Positions 42,023 through 51,093 of a DNA stretch of 64,000 nucleotides are shown one piece after another. Both the position numbers and the translations under genes were made by a program. Below the pieces are notes generated by a model. That model ran no database searches, was not told the DNA's origin, and saw nothing but the letters and a program-made list of their open reading frames with translations. Each line of letters opens with the position of its first letter. Position 1 is the first letter of the stretch. Origin of the DNA: JAGVSR01 sp963778225 (GTDB taxonomy: Bacteria; Pseudomonadota; Alphaproteobacteria; Rhizobiales; Hyphomicrobiaceae); NCBI GenBank assembly GCA_963778225.1, contig CAVZTR010000001.1, positions 178,943 to 242,942 of the forward strand, written 5' to 3'.

Positions 42023-42951
42023 ATCCTGATCTCCATTCCGTCGAAGCCGACCTCCCAGCCGGCATTTTGAACCACCTTACGCTCCGGGGAATTGTCGTCG
42101 AGCACGGGGTTCGAATTGTTGATGTGGACGTAGATCTTGCGTTTCACGTCCAGGTCCTTGAACGCGGCGATCGAGCCGTTGGACCCGGAAATCGAGATAT
42201 GACCCATGCGGGCGCCAGTTTTGTTCAGCAGGCCCTGGCGGATCATTTCGTCATCGGTGTAGAGCGTGCCGTCGAAAAAGACGAGGGGCGCGCCGCCGAG
42301 ACGCTCAGCGAGCGGCGGATCGACCTCGGCACAGCCCGGGACATAATAGAAAAAGCGGCCGGTTGCGGTTTCGGTGACCTTGAGGCCGATGGTGTCGCCT
42401 TCGCGGCTGCCGAACGACTTCTTGTCCGACGTGTCTTCTAAGAAAAGGGCGATCTTGCCAGGAACTGCAAAGGCTTCGACGGTGAGGCCGAGATCATCGC
42501 CGTGGTCTTCGATTGCGATGCTCTGGTCGAGTGGCAGTTCCAGGCGCGGGACGATCTGCGGATTGCAAACGTTGAAGACCGAATTGGCGTTGATCGTCTT
42601 CAGAACGCGATCTGATCCGTAGATGGTGAAGGGCGTGCCTTCGCGCAAGTTGATGAGGCCGATGATGTGGTCGACGTCGGCGTTGGTGACGATGACGGCC
42701 TTGATCGGAGAATTGCGGAGTGGGCCGTTGGCGTCGGGCCAGAGTTCGGGATTGTTTGCGATCTGCTCGCGCAAGTCGGGCGAGCAGTTGAGAAGCACCC
42801 AACGCTTGCCATCGGCCGAGACCGCGAGGGACGACTGGGTACGGGCCGCAAAACCCGGCTTGCGGGCGCGCGCGCTCGCACTCATTGGGCCATTGCAATT
42901 CCATTGCGGGAATCCGCCGCCGGCGGATGCCCCGAGCACTTTGATAAGCAT
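42019..42951 (-). CDS. pqqB: PQQ biosynthesis protein PqqB (metallo-beta-lactamase fold)
   Basis: This 310-residue protein begins MLIKVLGASAGGGFPQWNCN, the invariable PqqB N-terminus, and has the metal region VTNADVDHIIGLINLREG and NGSIAAFKDLDVKRKIYVHI plus the final HINNSNPVLDDNS. PqqB is an iron hydroxylase acting on the excised Glu-Tyr precursor. The start at 42951 is fixed by homology. It lies 146 bases after pqqA. Confidence 0.96.
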   Translation of the reverse strand: MLIKVLGASAGGGFPQWNCNGPMSASARARKPGFAARTQSSLAVSADGKRWVLLNCSPDLREQIANNPELWPDANGPLRNSPIKAVIVTNADVDHIIGLINLREGTPFTIYGSDRVLKTINANSVFNVCNPQIVPRLELPLDQSIAIEDHGDDLGLTVEAFAVPGKIALFLEDTSDKKSFGSREGDTIGLKVTETATGRFFYYVPGCAEVDPPLAERLGGAPLVFFDGTLYTDDEMIRQGLLNKTGARMGHISISGSNGSIAAFKDLDVKRKIYVHINNSNPVLDDNSPERKVVQNAGWEVGFDGMEIRI

Positions 42952-43097
42952 GATGTTCCGACGTTCTGGAGAGGGCCGCCCCAGCATACCCCTCGAGCGG
43001 GGGCCGGGCGCGCAAACGACGACGGCGGCCGGATTCCTGGCCGCCGTGTCAGATCGGGCCTGCGCATCCTAAAGAGCGCACGCCGCACATCCTAAAT

Positions 43098-43187
43098 TCA
43101 GATGACGTCGATTTCGGCCGGCAGGTAGGACGTGACTTCGAGGCCGACTTCCTGTTCGCGCACGGCAGGCTTGGTCCAGGTCTTCAT
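43098..43187 (-). CDS. pqqA: PQQ precursor peptide PqqA (29 aa)
   Basis: The peptide starts MKTWTKPAVREQEVGLEVTS and ends YLPAEIDVI. The glutamate at 17 and the tyrosine at 21, spaced ExxxY, are the two residues fused into PQQ. GGAGG lies eight bases upstream of the ATG. It is the first gene of the pqqABCDE operon and far too short for usual ORF cut-offs. Confidence 0.97.
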   Translation of the reverse strand: MKTWTKPAVREQEVGLEVTSYLPAEIDVI

Positions 43188-43455
43188 AATGATGTCCTCC
43201 AAAGACAGCGTTCTCGGTTTTCGTTTTTAGTGTTCTCGCCGAGCACCCCTCCCGAGGGCGTTCCGCAGCATCCGGGTCTCTGCCCGGTTACTTCAGACAT
43301 CGGCTTCGCACCGATCTCGATTGGTTCTAAAGACCACATCCGTGTAGGACGCTCAAGTCACTTGGAGTCACGAAAGCGTGTGATCTAACAGAACTTTAGC
43401 TGTCGATAAGGCAAGCTTTACGAGAGGGCGAGAGCGGGGCGTCGCGGCGCGCGAC
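43188..43455 (-). promoter_or_regulatory. Structured upstream region of pqqA
   Basis: About 270 bases precede pqqA without a gene. On the minus strand two small GC hairpins can form, one from 43273-43293 (CCGGG/CCCGG arms) and one at about 43302-43319 (ATCGG/CCGAT arms), followed by a purine-rich part and the pqqA ribosome-binding site. A long leader is plausible, possibly to raise pqqA expression; I recognised no known riboswitch. Confidence 0.45.
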
Positions 43456-43500
43456 TTGCCCTCGCCGTTGCGGGTCAAAAAGGGAACCTTTGTGCTGGAT

Positions 43501-43728
43501 ATGACAGGTTTTTGGAATGAAATGCCCATTAGTCCCTCAGAACGTTTTCTCTTGAAGCATAATTTTGCTGTGATATCCTCCTCGGCCTCGGCGGACGCGA
43601 TGCGGCGCGAGGGGTGGTACGCTGCCGCCGCTCACACTTTCAGGCTGGATTTCCGGATTTGGCCGTCGCAGGACAGCGTCCAAGCGGCGGCGCCGGCCGT
43701 AATCACCGCCTCGGAGAGGTATCAATGA
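43501..43728 (+). CDS. Doubtful small ORF preceding siroheme synthase (75 aa)
   Basis: This frame starts MTGFWNEMPISPSERFLLKH and its TGA overlaps the siroheme synthase ATG (ATGA), which argues for coupling. It contains no signal peptide or family motif, and its codon use is less biased than the neighbouring genes. In-frame GTG/ATG starts exist upstream to 43456. The sequence may alternatively be just the leader of the sulfite-reduction operon. Confidence 0.25.
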   Translation: MTGFWNEMPISPSERFLLKHNFAVISSSASADAMRREGWYAAAAHTFRLDFRIWPSQDSVQAAAPAVITASERYQ

Positions 43729-44564
43729 CGGGTTGTCTAGCGGGAGGTGCGACTGCGCCGGGCCGCGTTCTTTTGATCGGTTGCGGTCCGGGCGATCCCG
43801 ACCTTCTCACCGTGCGCGCGGTACGTGCGATCGCGGAGGCGGACGTTCTGGTCGTCGATCGGCTCGTCGGCGACGGCGTGCTCGCTCATGCGCGACCCGA
43901 CGCGATTGTCATTTCTGTTGGCAAGGAAGCCGGCGGGCCATCGACATCACAGGACGAGATCAATCGCATCTTGGTGCGGGAAGCACTCAAGGGCCAGCGC
44001 GTGGCGCGGCTCAAGGGTGGTGACGGGTTCGTCTTCGGCCGGGCGGCGGAGGAGATCGCAGCGATCCGCGCGGCCGGGATCGAGGTCGAAATCGTTCCTG
44101 GCATCACGGCTGCGCACGCGTGCGCGGCGCGCATCGCGCTGCCGCTGACGTTGCGCGAGAGCGTGCGCCAGTTCTCGCTCGTCACGGGTGCGACGGCGGA
44201 CGGCGATCTCGATCTCGACTGGGCATCACTTGCGGCGCCGCATCAGGCGTTCGCCATCTACATGGGCGTGCGCACGGCGCGCGCGCTGCGCCAGAAGCTA
44301 CTTGCTGCCGGCGCGCCCGTCTCGCTGCCGATCGTCGTCGTGGAAAACGGCACGCGCGTCAACGAGCTTGCGATTTCGACGACGCTCGGCGACCTCATCG
44401 ATGCGATCGCCGCCTTCGGCATCAAGGGGCCGGCCATCATCTTCGGCGGACTGCACTGGTCCGACGCCAACCTCACCATGCCGGACAACGTGCGTGTCTA
44501 TTGCGCGCCTGTCGAACGTGCGACCGCGAGCGCTCACGAAGCGTCTGCGCCTGACGTTATCTAA
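43725..44564 (+). CDS. cobA: Uroporphyrinogen-III C-methyltransferase (siroheme branch)
   Basis: This 279-residue SAM-dependent enzyme methylates uroporphyrinogen III to precorrin-2. Signatures are LIGCGPGDPDLLTVRAVRAI, ARLKGGDGFVFGRAAEEI, EIVPGITAAHACAARIALPL and YMGVRTARALRQKLLAAGAP. There is no fused CysG dehydrogenase/ferrochelatase domain, so siroheme completion needs another enzyme. GAGAGG precedes the ATG. It lies 14 bases upstream of cysJ and thus supplies the cofactor for the sulfite reductase encoded next. Confidence 0.94.
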   Translation: MTGCLAGGATAPGRVLLIGCGPGDPDLLTVRAVRAIAEADVLVVDRLVGDGVLAHARPDAIVISVGKEAGGPSTSQDEINRILVREALKGQRVARLKGGDGFVFGRAAEEIAAIRAAGIEVEIVPGITAAHACAARIALPLTLRESVRQFSLVTGATADGDLDLDWASLAAPHQAFAIYMGVRTARALRQKLLAAGAPVSLPIVVVENGTRVNELAISTTLGDLIDAIAAFGIKGPAIIFGGLHWSDANLTMPDNVRVYCAPVERATASAHEASAPDVI

Positions 44565-44578
44565 AGGAGAGAGACCTC

Positions 44579-46369
44579 GTGGCCCTGCCTCCGTTGCCGA
44601 AGAACGCGCCGTTCAGCGCCGAAGATCTGGCGTTTCTCAATCAGCTGGTGCAGCGCTCGACGCCGCTGCAGCGTAGCTGGCTGTCCGGTTTTCTCGCAGG
44701 CCTTGATGCCGCGCAGGGTGGTACCGGCGCGGTGGCGGCCGTGCAGGCTGTGCCGGCTCAGCGGCCGCGCGTGCCGTTGACGATCCTTTACGGCAGCGAA
44801 AGCGGCAACGCCGAGGCGCTCGCTTACAAAGCGAAGAAAACCGCGGCCAAGCTCAACTGCGATGCCAAGGTCGTGGACATGGGGGACATCGACGTCGCTG
44901 CGCTGGCGAAGTCGAAGAACCTCGCCGTTTACGTGTCGACGTGGGGCGAGGGCGATCCTCCGCAGCGGGCCGTCGATTTCTACAAGGACCTGATGAGCGA
45001 TGCCGCGCCGCGCCTCGACGGCGTGAAGTACGCGGTGCTGTCGCTGGGTGATACGGCGTATGTGAATTTCTGCGAGACGGGCAAAAAGATCGATGCGCGT
45101 CTGGCCGAATTGGGCGCGACGCGCATTCACGACCGGATCGATCTCGATCTCGATTTCGCCAAGGCGGCTTCGGCCTGGACCGATGCGCTGCTCGACAAGT
45201 TCTCGCCTGCGGTGGAGGCACCGTCCGCCACCGTCGTGCACGTGGATTTCAAGAGTGCAGCGATCGACGATGAGCCGGCCGAGCCGCTGTACACGGCAGA
45301 AGATCCGGCCGAAGCGGAGATCTCGGCGCTTGTGAACCTCAACGGTTCGGGCTCGTCGCGGGAGACGTATCACGTCGAACTCGCGGTCGAGGCGGATGGG
45401 TTCACCTATGAACCCGGCGCAGCAATTGGCGTGCTGCCGGAGAACGATCCGGCACTGGCGGCGGACGTGGCGCGCGCGGTCGGTCTCGACGGCGATGCGT
45501 CGCTCGTTTTGAAGATCGCCCGGGGCTACGACATCACAACGCTGTCGCGGGCGACGGTCGACGCCTATGCAAAGCTGACAGGCCGCAAGGATGTGGCCAA
45601 GCTCACCGATGCGGAGGCGCTGGCCAAGTTTTCGGCCGACCGGCAGCTGGTCGATTTGTTGTCGGAGTACGCCGAGAAGCTGACGGCAGAACAGTTGCTC
45701 GGTCTGTTGCGTCCGCTGCCGGGGCGGCTCTATTCGGTGGCGTCCAGCGTCAAGGCGCATCCGGGGGAAGCACACTTGCTGATCGGCGCAGTGCGCTGGG
45801 CGAGCCACGGGCGCAAGCGCGGCGGCGTGGCGTCGACGTATTTCGCGGATCGACGCAAGGTCGGCGATAAGGTGCGTGTGTACGTGAAGCCGAACCGGCA
45901 TTACGCGCTGCCCGCCGACGGCAATCGTCCGATCATCATGATCGGTGCCGGCACGGGCGTCGCGCCCTATCGCGGGTTCATCGAGGACCGTGTCGAAACG
46001 GGCGCGAAGGGCAAGAGCTGGCTGTTCTTCGGCGAGCGGAACTACACGAACGACTTCCTGTACCAACTCGAATGGCAGGATCATCTGGCGTCGGGTGCGC
46101 TGACGAAGATCGACGTGGCGTTCTCGCGCGACCAGCCGGAGAAGATCTACGTGCAGCACCGGCTCTGGCAGCAGCGTCAGGAGATCCTGGCGTGGCTGGA
46201 CGAGGGCGCGCACCTCTACGTCTGCGGCGACGAGAAGGGCATGGCGAAGGACGTGGACAACACGCTCGTCAAAATCCTGGCCGAGCCGCTGAAGGGCGAT
46301 GAGGAGGCGGGCCGGGCGAAGCTGAAAGAGCTGACCAAGGCCGGCCGCTACCAGCGGGATGTTTATTGA
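44579..46369 (+). CDS. cysJ: NADPH-sulfite reductase flavoprotein (alpha) subunit
   Basis: This 596-residue diflavin reductase has an N-terminal flavodoxin domain (LTILYGSESGNAEALAYKAK near residues 64-83; YVSTWGEGDPPQ), an FAD-binding domain (PGRLYSVASSVKAHPGEAHL) and an NADPH domain (MIGAGTGVAPYRGFIEDR; WLFFGERNYTNDFLYQLEW), ending KAGRYQRDVY. It passes electrons from NADPH to CysI. The GTG at 44579 follows AAGGAGAG. Length is normal. A REP-like repeat separates it from cysI. Confidence 0.95.
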   Translation: MALPPLPKNAPFSAEDLAFLNQLVQRSTPLQRSWLSGFLAGLDAAQGGTGAVAAVQAVPAQRPRVPLTILYGSESGNAEALAYKAKKTAAKLNCDAKVVDMGDIDVAALAKSKNLAVYVSTWGEGDPPQRAVDFYKDLMSDAAPRLDGVKYAVLSLGDTAYVNFCETGKKIDARLAELGATRIHDRIDLDLDFAKAASAWTDALLDKFSPAVEAPSATVVHVDFKSAAIDDEPAEPLYTAEDPAEAEISALVNLNGSGSSRETYHVELAVEADGFTYEPGAAIGVLPENDPALAADVARAVGLDGDASLVLKIARGYDITTLSRATVDAYAKLTGRKDVAKLTDAEALAKFSADRQLVDLLSEYAEKLTAEQLLGLLRPLPGRLYSVASSVKAHPGEAHLLIGAVRWASHGRKRGGVASTYFADRRKVGDKVRVYVKPNRHYALPADGNRPIIMIGAGTGVAPYRGFIEDRVETGAKGKSWLFFGERNYTNDFLYQLEWQDHLASGALTKIDVAFSRDQPEKIYVQHRLWQQRQEILAWLDEGAHLYVCGDEKGMAKDVDNTLVKILAEPLKGDEEAGRAKLKELTKAGRYQRDVY

Positions 46370-46400
46370 ATTGGATGGGTGGGTGAGACGACGCGCTGAA

Positions 46401-46450
46401 CAAGCGGCTGCCCCTCACCCCCACCCTCTCCCCGCAAGCGGGGAGAGGGG
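46401..46450. repeat. REP-like palindromic intergenic repeat, copy 3
   Basis: Begins caagcggctgcccctcaccc and ends with the palindrome CCTCTCCCCGC-AA-GCGGGGAGAGG. It fills most of the 101-base gap between cysJ and cysI. Confidence 0.85.
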
Positions 46451-46470
46451 AAGTGGTTCCGGAGAAGACA

Positions 46471-48165
46471 ATGACTGAGCGCGCGAAGAACGAAGTCGTC
46501 AAAGAGAACAGCCGCTTGTTGCGCGGCGGGATCGCGGATGGTCTGACGCATGTCGAGACCGGGGCGATCGACGAAGACGACACGATGCTCCTGAAGTTCC
46601 ACGGGTCCTACATGCAGGACGACCGGGACGTGCGCGCGGAGCGGACGAAGAAGAAGCTGGAGAAGGCGTTCTCGTTCATGATCCGGCTGCGGCTGCCGGG
46701 CGGCGTCGTGACGCCGGAGCAGTGGCTGAAGCTCGACGATATCGCGGGCACCTATGCCAACGGAACGCTGCGGCTGACGACGCGGGCGACATTTCAGTAT
46801 CACGGCGTGATCAAGTCAAACTTGAAGCGGACGATGCAGGCGATCAACGCGGCGTGCATCGATACGATTGCCGCGTGTGGCGACGTGAATCGCAACGTCA
46901 TGTCGGCGTCGCATCCGTTCCTGTCGAAGGCGCACAAGGAAGCGGAGAAGCTGGCGATCGCGTTCAGTGCTCATCTGCTGCCACGCACGGGTGCCTATCA
47001 TGAGATCTGGCTCGACGATCAGAAGGTGATCGATACGTCTGCGGCGACCGAGGAGAGCGAGCCGATCTATGGGCCGCTGTATCTGCCGCGCAAGTTCAAG
47101 ACGGTGGTGGCCGTACCGCCGGACAACGATGTCGATATTTTCGCGCACTGCCTCGGCTACATCGCCATCGTCGAGAAGGGCGAGGTCGTCGGCTACAACG
47201 TGACCGTCGGTGGCGGCATGGGCATGACGCACGGAGAGACGGATACGTTTCCGCGCACGGCCGACATGCTCGGCTTCTGCACGCCGGAGCAGGCGATCGA
47301 TGTGGGCGAGAAGGTCGTGACGGTGCAGCGCGACTGGGGCAACCGTGCCGTGCGCAAGAATGCGCGGCTGAAGTACACGATCGAGCGCGTCGGCATCGAT
47401 GCATTCCGTGCGGAAGTGGAGAAGCGGTGCGGGTATAAGCTGGGTGCGCCGCGGCCTTATGCGTTCACGTCAACGGGTGATCCGATTGGCTGGCGGCAGA
47501 CGCTCGACGGCAAGGCAGCGGATAAGAAGTGGCACCTGACGCTTTATGTCGAGAACGGGCGCGTGAAGGACACCGCCACCGTGCAGATGCGGACGGCGCT
47601 GCGCGAGATTGCGCTGGCGGGCGGTGTCGACTTCGTCGTCACGTCGAACCAGAACCTCGTGATCGCCAATGTGACGGCGAAGCAGAAGCCAAAGATCGAG
47701 GCCCTGCTGGAGAAGCATGGCGTCGTGATTGGAACGTCGTCTGGGCTGAGGCGTAACGCGATGGCGTGCGTGGCGCTGCCGACGTGTGCGCTGGCGCTGG
47801 CCGAGAGCGAGCGGTTCCTTCCGGGGCTCGTGACGGATCTGGAAGAGATCCTCGATGCGGCCGGTCTGCGCGAGGAAGACATCGTCATCCGCATGACCGG
47901 ATGCCCGAATGGGTGCGCGCGGCCGTACCTGGCGGAGATCGGGTTCGTGGGGCGGTCGCCCGGGCTTTACAACCTGTATCTCGGCGCGGCGTTCGATGGG
48001 ACGCGGTTGTCGAAGATCTATGCGCAGGATGTGAACCGGGAGCAGATCCTGAAACTGCTCGAGCCGATCATCAAGCGGTATCGCGAAAGAGCGGACCGAG
48101 GGCGAGCATTTCGGCAACTTCGTCGTGCGCGCCGGGATCGTCGCTGCGACGACGGCGGGCAATAA
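46471..48165 (+). CDS. cysI: NADPH-sulfite reductase hemoprotein (beta) subunit, C-terminus frameshifted
   Basis: This siroheme/4Fe-4S protein reduces sulfite to sulfide with CysJ. It is intact through the cluster motifs: ACVALPTCALALAESER and RMTGCPNGCARPY supply the four cysteines. GGAGAAGACA precedes ATG 46471. After KLLEPIIKRY the frame turns to Arg-rich sequence (RERADRGRAFRQLRR...) and stops at 48165, whereas the normal CysI ending continues in the next frame to 48199. One extra C at about 48082 explains this. Activity of the product as written is uncertain because the last 38 residues are replaced. Confidence 0.93.
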   Translation: MTERAKNEVVKENSRLLRGGIADGLTHVETGAIDEDDTMLLKFHGSYMQDDRDVRAERTKKKLEKAFSFMIRLRLPGGVVTPEQWLKLDDIAGTYANGTLRLTTRATFQYHGVIKSNLKRTMQAINAACIDTIAACGDVNRNVMSASHPFLSKAHKEAEKLAIAFSAHLLPRTGAYHEIWLDDQKVIDTSAATEESEPIYGPLYLPRKFKTVVAVPPDNDVDIFAHCLGYIAIVEKGEVVGYNVTVGGGMGMTHGETDTFPRTADMLGFCTPEQAIDVGEKVVTVQRDWGNRAVRKNARLKYTIERVGIDAFRAEVEKRCGYKLGAPRPYAFTSTGDPIGWRQTLDGKAADKKWHLTLYVENGRVKDTATVQMRTALREIALAGGVDFVVTSNQNLVIANVTAKQKPKIEALLEKHGVVIGTSSGLRRNAMACVALPTCALALAESERFLPGLVTDLEEILDAAGLREEDIVIRMTGCPNGCARPYLAEIGFVGRSPGLYNLYLGAAFDGTRLSKIYAQDVNREQILKLLEPIIKRYRERADRGRAFRQLRRARRDRRCDDGGQ

Positions 48166-48199
48166 CTTCCACGAGAACGTCGTGCTGGCGAAGGTGTGA
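48083..48199 (+). other. Displaced C-terminal coding sequence of cysI in another frame
   Basis: This segment reads AKERTEGEHFGNFVVRAGIV and, further on, NNFHENVVLAKV then TGA at 48197-48199. That is the expected CysI C-terminus. It becomes continuous with the upstream reading frame if one base is removed at 48082. Confidence 0.88.
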
Positions 48200-48286
48200 G
48201 CCTCGTCCGGCGCGCGAGCAGAGCGAGCCCGCTTCGAAATCGGCGCAGGTAGCGTCGCCGTTCTTTTCAGCCAACCTTTACTGGGT

Positions 48287-48302
48287 CCCGGCCTTCGCCG
48301 GG
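48287..48302 (+). terminator. Hairpin after cysI, probable terminator
   Basis: A perfect six-base stem (CCCGGC/GCCGGG, 48287-48292 and 48297-48302) with a CTTC loop, followed by atgacgtttt. The sequence ctgggtcccggccttcgccg is a dispersed alphaproteobacterial intergenic motif. Confidence 0.6.
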
Positions 48303-48334
48303 ATGACGTTTTAGGGGTGGGCAGCGGGTGCGCG

Positions 48335-48694
48335 CTAAAGGCTCGTGTTCATCTTGCGGATGCGGTTGGCGAGGATCGCCATGATGTGGAGGGCGAACTC
48401 GGGCGTTTCCTGCACGAGGGCCAAGAACTGAGCGCGGCTCAGTTCGAGGACTTCGGTCGGTTCCATGGCAATGGCGGCGGCGCTGCGCGGAGCCTCGTCG
48501 ATCAACGCCATCTCACCGAAAACCCCTCCTGGTCCGACGTTTTCCAGGACCGTACCGTAGGTGACGATCTGGATCCGGCCGGAGCGGACGATGTAGAGGT
48601 GGCTTGCGGCGTCGTCCTGCTTGAATACCTTTTCCCCGGCTTCGAAAGCGTGTGACGTGGCGCCGACATCAAGAAGACTGGACAATTCCAACAT
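48335..48694 (-). CDS. Cyclic nucleotide-binding domain protein
   Basis: This 119-residue protein is a stand-alone cNMP-binding domain: FEAGEKVFKQDDAASHLYIV, SGRIQIV, the phosphate-binding cassette region GGVFGEMALIDEAPRSAAAI and the C-helix LALVQETPEFALHIMAILAN. There is no DNA-binding domain, so it is not a Crp-type regulator as written. It is the last gene of the minus-strand cys run, after the sulfite exporter gene. Ligand and partner are unknown. Confidence 0.88.
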   Translation of the reverse strand: MLELSSLLDVGATSHAFEAGEKVFKQDDAASHLYIVRSGRIQIVTYGTVLENVGPGGVFGEMALIDEAPRSAAAIAMEPTEVLELSRAQFLALVQETPEFALHIMAILANRIRKMNTSL

Positions 48695-48771
48695 GTGGAT
48701 GCGTCTCGGTTCGCGTGTTCCAGTGTGAAGTGTAAGCGTGCTTGGCTACGCCCGCAAGACAAGGCCAGCCA

Positions 48772-49518
48772 TCAGGCGATGGCGAGGTAAATGGTGCGGG
48801 CGCTCAGCAGCATCACGACGACGCCGACGAGGATCATGAGAATTTTGGGCGGAAAGTGCTTGGCGGCGAGGGCTGCGAACGGAGCCGCGATGATGCCGCC
48901 GATGATGAGACCAAGGATCGTCGGCCACAGGTCGAGCCCGATGGTGGCGATGAAGGTGGCTGAGATCGTCAGCGTGACGAAGAACTCGGCCATGTTGACA
49001 GAGCCGATGGTGTAGCGCGGCTGCGCACCTTGGCCGAGAAGCGTGGATGTGACGATCGGGCCCCATCCGCCCCCGCCGATGGCGTCGACGAAACCGCCGA
49101 TGAGGCCAAGGGGGGCGACGTTGTTTGGCGGTTCGTCGACGAAGGAGTGCTTCCGGTGCACGGCTTTGTAGATGATGAAGATACCGATCAGCAGCAGGTA
49201 GGCGCTGATGTAGGGCTTCACGAGTTCGCCGGGTATGTTGGTCAACACGTACGCGCCGATGGCGCCACCGATCGCGCCTGGAATGGCGAGCCGCCAGATC
49301 AGGCGCTTATCGACGTTGCCGAGTTTCCAGTGGGCGAGGCCTGAGGCGCCGGTGGTGAATGTCTCGGCGGCGTGAACGCACGCACTGGCGGTGGCCGGTG
49401 GGACCCCGAAACTCAGCATCACCGACGTGGATGTCACGCCGTAGGCCATACCGATCGATCCGTCGACCATCTGGGCAATGAAGCCGACGAGCACGTAGAA
49501 CAAGATGTCTTCGGTCAT
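48772..49518 (-). CDS. TauE/SafE family sulfite/anion exporter
   Basis: This 248-residue membrane protein has about seven to eight hydrophobic helices and the TauE/SafE signature features LVGFIAQMVDGSIGMAYGVT, GVPPATASACVHAAETFTTG and LIGGFVDAIGGGGWGPIVTS (internal repeat halves). Members export sulfite, sulfoacetate or organosulfur. Placement 60 bases downstream of cysN suggests removal of excess sulfite formed by APS reductase, an inference from context. Confidence 0.9.
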   Translation of the reverse strand: MTEDILFYVLVGFIAQMVDGSIGMAYGVTSTSVMLSFGVPPATASACVHAAETFTTGASGLAHWKLGNVDKRLIWRLAIPGAIGGAIGAYVLTNIPGELVKPYISAYLLLIGIFIIYKAVHRKHSFVDEPPNNVAPLGLIGGFVDAIGGGGWGPIVTSTLLGQGAQPRYTIGSVNMAEFFVTLTISATFIATIGLDLWPTILGLIIGGIIAAPFAALAAKHFPPKILMILVGVVVMLLSARTIYLAIA

Positions 49519-49578
49519 GAGGTGTCGGCTCGCGGCCCCTGGCGGTTTCCGCGATCGTAGCGGAGTTCTCTGTTATTG

Positions 49579-51093
49579 CTAGATCACATAATCCGGCAAG
49601 CTTTCAACCTCGACGGCGACGCCAGCAGAGCGAAGCAGCAGCGCGACTTCGTTCGAGCGGCGGCGGAACTCGGCTTCACCTTCCGGCGTGTTGGCAACGT
49701 CTGAGCATAACCCGCGTGCCAGCATCGCGCGCGTCAGGAGAAATACGTTGTCCTGTTGCTGAATGTCGGGGCTCGCAGCCGTGACGGTGCCGCCGGCAAT
49801 CGTCGCGCCGGAGATGGCATCGACGAGCATGAAAGAACCCGTCTCCTGGGCTTCGGCGAAGCGATCGATGGCGGTGGCGCGGCCGAGGGCGAGGTTGGCG
49901 ATGGCGATGTCGTTGACCTTGCAGGCCGTGGCGGGATGGACCGCGAGTGAATCGAGATCGAGGAGCGACTTGATCTCGATGTTGGTGACGGGAACGAGAT
50001 CGGTCGCGGTGCGGACGAGATAGCTGCCGCGCTTGTCGAAGGGAACTTCGGAGAGCCAGACGAAGCGCGCTTCCAAGGTGCGGGCAACGACGGGGGCGGC
50101 CTCGGGGGCTGCGAGAACGGAGCCGCGAGAGACGTCCAAATCGGTGTCGAGCTGGATGGCGACGGCCTGACCCTGGATCGCTTCTTCGTAATCGCGGTCC
50201 ATGGTGGCGATGCGCTGCACTTTGGCGGTGCGGCGGCTGACCGGATCGAGCACGGTATCGCCGATGCGAACGGTGCCGGAGGAGATGGTGCCGGCAAGGC
50301 CGCGGAAATCGGCGCGGGTGTCGCGGAGAACCGTTTGCACGGGCATGCGGAAGGCGCCGACCGGTTCGGTGCCGCGGCTTGGAATTTCTTCCAGGTGTTC
50401 GAGCAGCGATGGGCCCTTATACCAGGACATGTGCTTGGAGCGTTCGGCGACGTTATCGCCAGAAACGGCGGCCACAGGGATAGCGACCGCTTCGCGGAAG
50501 CCGAAGCGCCACATGAGCGTGCGGAAATCGTGTTCGATCTGACGGAAGCGGCTTTCCGACCAGTCGACGAGGTCCATTTTGTTGACGGCGAGAATGACGC
50601 GCTTCAAGCCGACGAGATCGAGAATGGCGGCGTGGCGGCGGGTCTGAGTCTTGATGCCGTGGCGGGCGTCGATGAGCATGATGGCGACATCGGCGTGCGA
50701 GGCGCCCGACGCCATGTTGCGCGTGTACTGCTCGTGGCCGGGGCTGTCGATGACGACTAGGCGGCGGGTTTTGGTGTCGAAGTACCGCCAGGCGATATCG
50801 ATGGTAATGCCCTGCTCGCGTTCGGCGACAAGGCCGTCCATCAGGAGCGAGAAGTCGGGATGGCCGCCATCGACCTTGCGGCCGCGTTCGAGCGTGGCGC
50901 GCTGGTCGTCGAAGAGGTCGGTTGCGTCCCAAAGCAGGCGGCCGATGAGCGTGGACTTGCCATCGTCCACGGAACCGCAGGTGAGGACGCGAAGGAGGCC
51001 CGAGAGTTCGGGCGCAGCCGAGGCGAGAGCGTCTGCGGCGGGCTTGACGAGCGGTGTCACATTGGACTCCTTGAGGGCCGTTTGCGCGGTCAT
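49579..51093 (-). CDS. cysN: Sulfate adenylyltransferase, GTPase subunit
   Basis: This 504-residue EF-Tu-like GTPase activates the ATP sulfurylase partner CysD. G1 is GSVDDGKSTLIGRLLWD, G3 is VIDSPGHEQYTRN and G4 NKMDLVDW; later domains have the beta-barrel fold. There is no C-terminal APS kinase (CysC) domain, in keeping with direct APS reduction. ATG overlaps the cysD stop. It makes APS from sulfate and ATP driven by GTP hydrolysis. Confidence 0.95.
   Translation of the reverse strand: MTAQTALKESNVTPLVKPAADALASAAPELSGLLRVLTCGSVDDGKSTLIGRLLWDATDLFDDQRATLERGRKVDGGHPDFSLLMDGLVAEREQGITIDIAWRYFDTKTRRLVVIDSPGHEQYTRNMASGASHADVAIMLIDARHGIKTQTRRHAAILDLVGLKRVILAVNKMDLVDWSESRFRQIEHDFRTLMWRFGFREAVAIPVAAVSGDNVAERSKHMSWYKGPSLLEHLEEIPSRGTEPVGAFRMPVQTVLRDTRADFRGLAGTISSGTVRIGDTVLDPVSRRTAKVQRIATMDRDYEEAIQGQAVAIQLDTDLDVSRGSVLAAPEAAPVVARTLEARFVWLSEVPFDKRGSYLVRTATDLVPVTNIEIKSLLDLDSLAVHPATACKVNDIAIANLALGRATAIDRFAEAQETGSFMLVDAISGATIAGGTVTAASPDIQQQDNVFLLTRAMLARGLCSDVANTPEGEAEFRRRSNEVALLLRSAGVAVEVESLPDYVI

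Noticed and set aside
44561..46213. Long minus-strand open frame (about 550 codons) opposite cysJ
   Set aside because: It is the antisense shadow of a well-recognised cysJ in high-GC DNA; the translation is Arg/His-rich without family motifs.
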